Shown here: piece after piece, positions 63,387 through 64,000 of the stretch
How the letters are laid out: each line of letters starts with the position of its first letter
Numbering within the stretch: position 1 is the first letter of the stretch
Assembly: GCA_026981855.1 (NCBI GenBank)
Contig: JALSIB010000016.1
Span: 18,742 to 82,741, forward strand
Reading direction: 5' to 3'
Length of the DNA stretch: 64,000 nt
Source of the DNA: Methylothermaceae bacterium
Lineage (GTDB): Bacteria > Pseudomonadota > Gammaproteobacteria > Methylococcales > Methylothermaceae
The notes under the pieces: generated by a model
Told to the model about the DNA's origin: nothing
Databases searched by the model: none
The model's input: only the letters and a program-made list of their open reading frames with translations
Translations under genes and position numbers: made by a program

Positions 63387-63899
63387 TCACGCTCCATCCT
63401 CACCCCCGTCGCCGAGACTTGCCGAAGTCGAAATCCCGTATCCGGCGTGACAGGCGATACAGTTGCCTATCAGCTCCGTCAACCGCCGACGCACCCGCCG
63501 GGGATCACCGCTTTCTTCGGCTTCCCGGACCAAGTCGTCGAAGCGCATATGGGTATCGCGCCCCAATCGCTTGAATTCCAAGGGCAGCTTCGCCATCAGC
63601 CGCAGACGCGCCGCCGGGCCTTTCACCCCACACCCTTGCGCACCCCCGACCTCCCGGGCCGCCGCCGCCACGGCGCCCATGTCATCCCGTTCGGCGGCCT
63701 CCAGAATACGCTGGACGGCCACCAGAAAACCTCGCATTTCATTCAACATCCCCTCGCGCTCCGCCGGTGTCAGCCGTAACATCCGGCGCCCGTCCGATCC
63801 CGGCTCCACGTCGCCGACCACCACCATTTCATACGCACCCACGGCGATGCCCGCCACGAGCAGCAAGGTCACGATCCAACCCGCACGACACCAAGTCAT
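63387..63899 (-). CDS. Cytochrome c'-like protein
   Basis: 170 residues from the ATG at 63899, with GGAGG 10 bases upstream. N-terminal membrane segment WIVTLLLVAGIAVGAYEMVV, a helical body, and a single C-terminal heme motif CIACH (C147, C150, H151). One heme at the end of a helical bundle is the plan of cytochromes c', which bind NO or CO in the periplasm. Sequence similarity was not tested. Converges on the Arg-rich gene. Confidence 0.72.
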   Translation of the reverse strand: MTWCRAGWIVTLLLVAGIAVGAYEMVVVGDVEPGSDGRRMLRLTPAEREGMLNEMRGFLVAVQRILEAAERDDMGAVAAAAREVGGAQGCGVKGPAARLRLMAKLPLEFKRLGRDTHMRFDDLVREAEESGDPRRVRRRLTELIGNCIACHAGYGISTSASLGDGGEDGA

Positions 63900-63936
63900 A
63901 TCCCTCGTTCCTCCATCCGTTCGGTTCTGCAATACG

Positions 63937-63964
63937 AAAACGACCGGGCCGCCACACGCGGCCC
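63937..63964 (-). terminator. Probable terminator upstream of the cytochrome gene
   Basis: 7-base perfect GC stem (63964-63958 with 63952-63946) with a 5-base loop, followed on the minus strand by GGTCGTTTT. Would end the gene entering from beyond 64000. Confidence 0.55.
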
Positions 63965-63979
63965 GGCCCCCGGAGTCTT

Positions 63980-64000
63980 TCAGCGGAAGCGCCGCCCGCC
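63980..64000 (-). CDS. 3' end of a gene running out of the window
   Basis: Six codons and a TGA on the minus strand read GGRRFR-stop, just before the terminator at 63937-63964. Too short to identify; the basic Gly/Arg ending resembles that of the Arg-rich protein at 63018-63332. Confidence 0.35.
   Translation of the reverse strand, partial: GGRRFR

Overview
This window looks like chromosome from a free-living gammaproteobacterium of moderately high GC. The gene order tRNA-Tyr, tRNA-Gly, tRNA-Thr, tuf, tRNA-Trp, secE, nusG, rplKAJL, rpoBC, then the str, S10, spc and alpha operons supports this, as does lolB-ispE-tRNA-Gln-prs-rplY-pth. So does the hemA-prfA-prmC run and the efp/epmA/epmB set. 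I cannot name a genus. An APS-type reductase, a 7Fe ferredoxin and a c'-like cytochrome would fit a chemolithotroph or methylotroph, but that is only a guess. Almost everything here is housekeeping. I see no phage, insertion sequence, CRISPR array or rRNA gene.

Left part (1-17.6 kb): gpmA converges on polA, which overlaps a periplasmic rhodanese gene. Next come rnd and a gene fusing an aminoglycoside-phosphotransferase-like domain to a P-loop kinase. A minus-strand chain of overlapping genes runs efp, epmA, a GlrK-like histidine kinase, a QseG-like lipoprotein and a GlrR-like sigma-54 activator. epmB is divergent from efp, so the enzymes that place and attach beta-lysine on EF-P sit together with their target. 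A 43-residue lipoprotein with its own promoter and terminator follows. Then comes a sulfur and thiol cluster: gshA, cysH (4Fe-4S APS type), cysB and a TauE/SafE permease. fdxA follows, ending at a bidirectional terminator.

Centre (18.0-49.6 kb, all minus strand): one uninterrupted block of translation and transcription genes. Read in transcription order it is tRNA-Tyr/Gly/Thr, tuf2, tRNA-Trp, secE, nusG, rplK, rplA, L10 leader, rplJ, rplL, attenuator, rpoB, rpoC, then a sigma-70 promoter with a structured leader. It continues rpsL, rpsG, fusA, tuf1, the S10 and spc genes to secY, then rpmJ, rpsM, rpsK, rpsD, rpoA and rplQ. The two tuf genes appear identical and differ only in start codon.

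Right part (49.6-64 kb): pth, rplY, prs, tRNA-Gln, ispE, lolB and a TPR lipoprotein on the minus strand. hemA, prfA, prmC and a JAMM metalloprotease gene are on the plus strand. A compact minus-strand group follows: yjbQ, glk, a host-attachment-family gene, ald and an FNR-type reductase. Last are a small secreted Arg-rich protein, a cytochrome c'-like protein and the edge of another gene. I did not find a convincing new multi-gene system. The most unusual items are the str leader, the CAGA heptad repeat between tRNA genes, the tuf pair, and a few small or oddly grouped genes.
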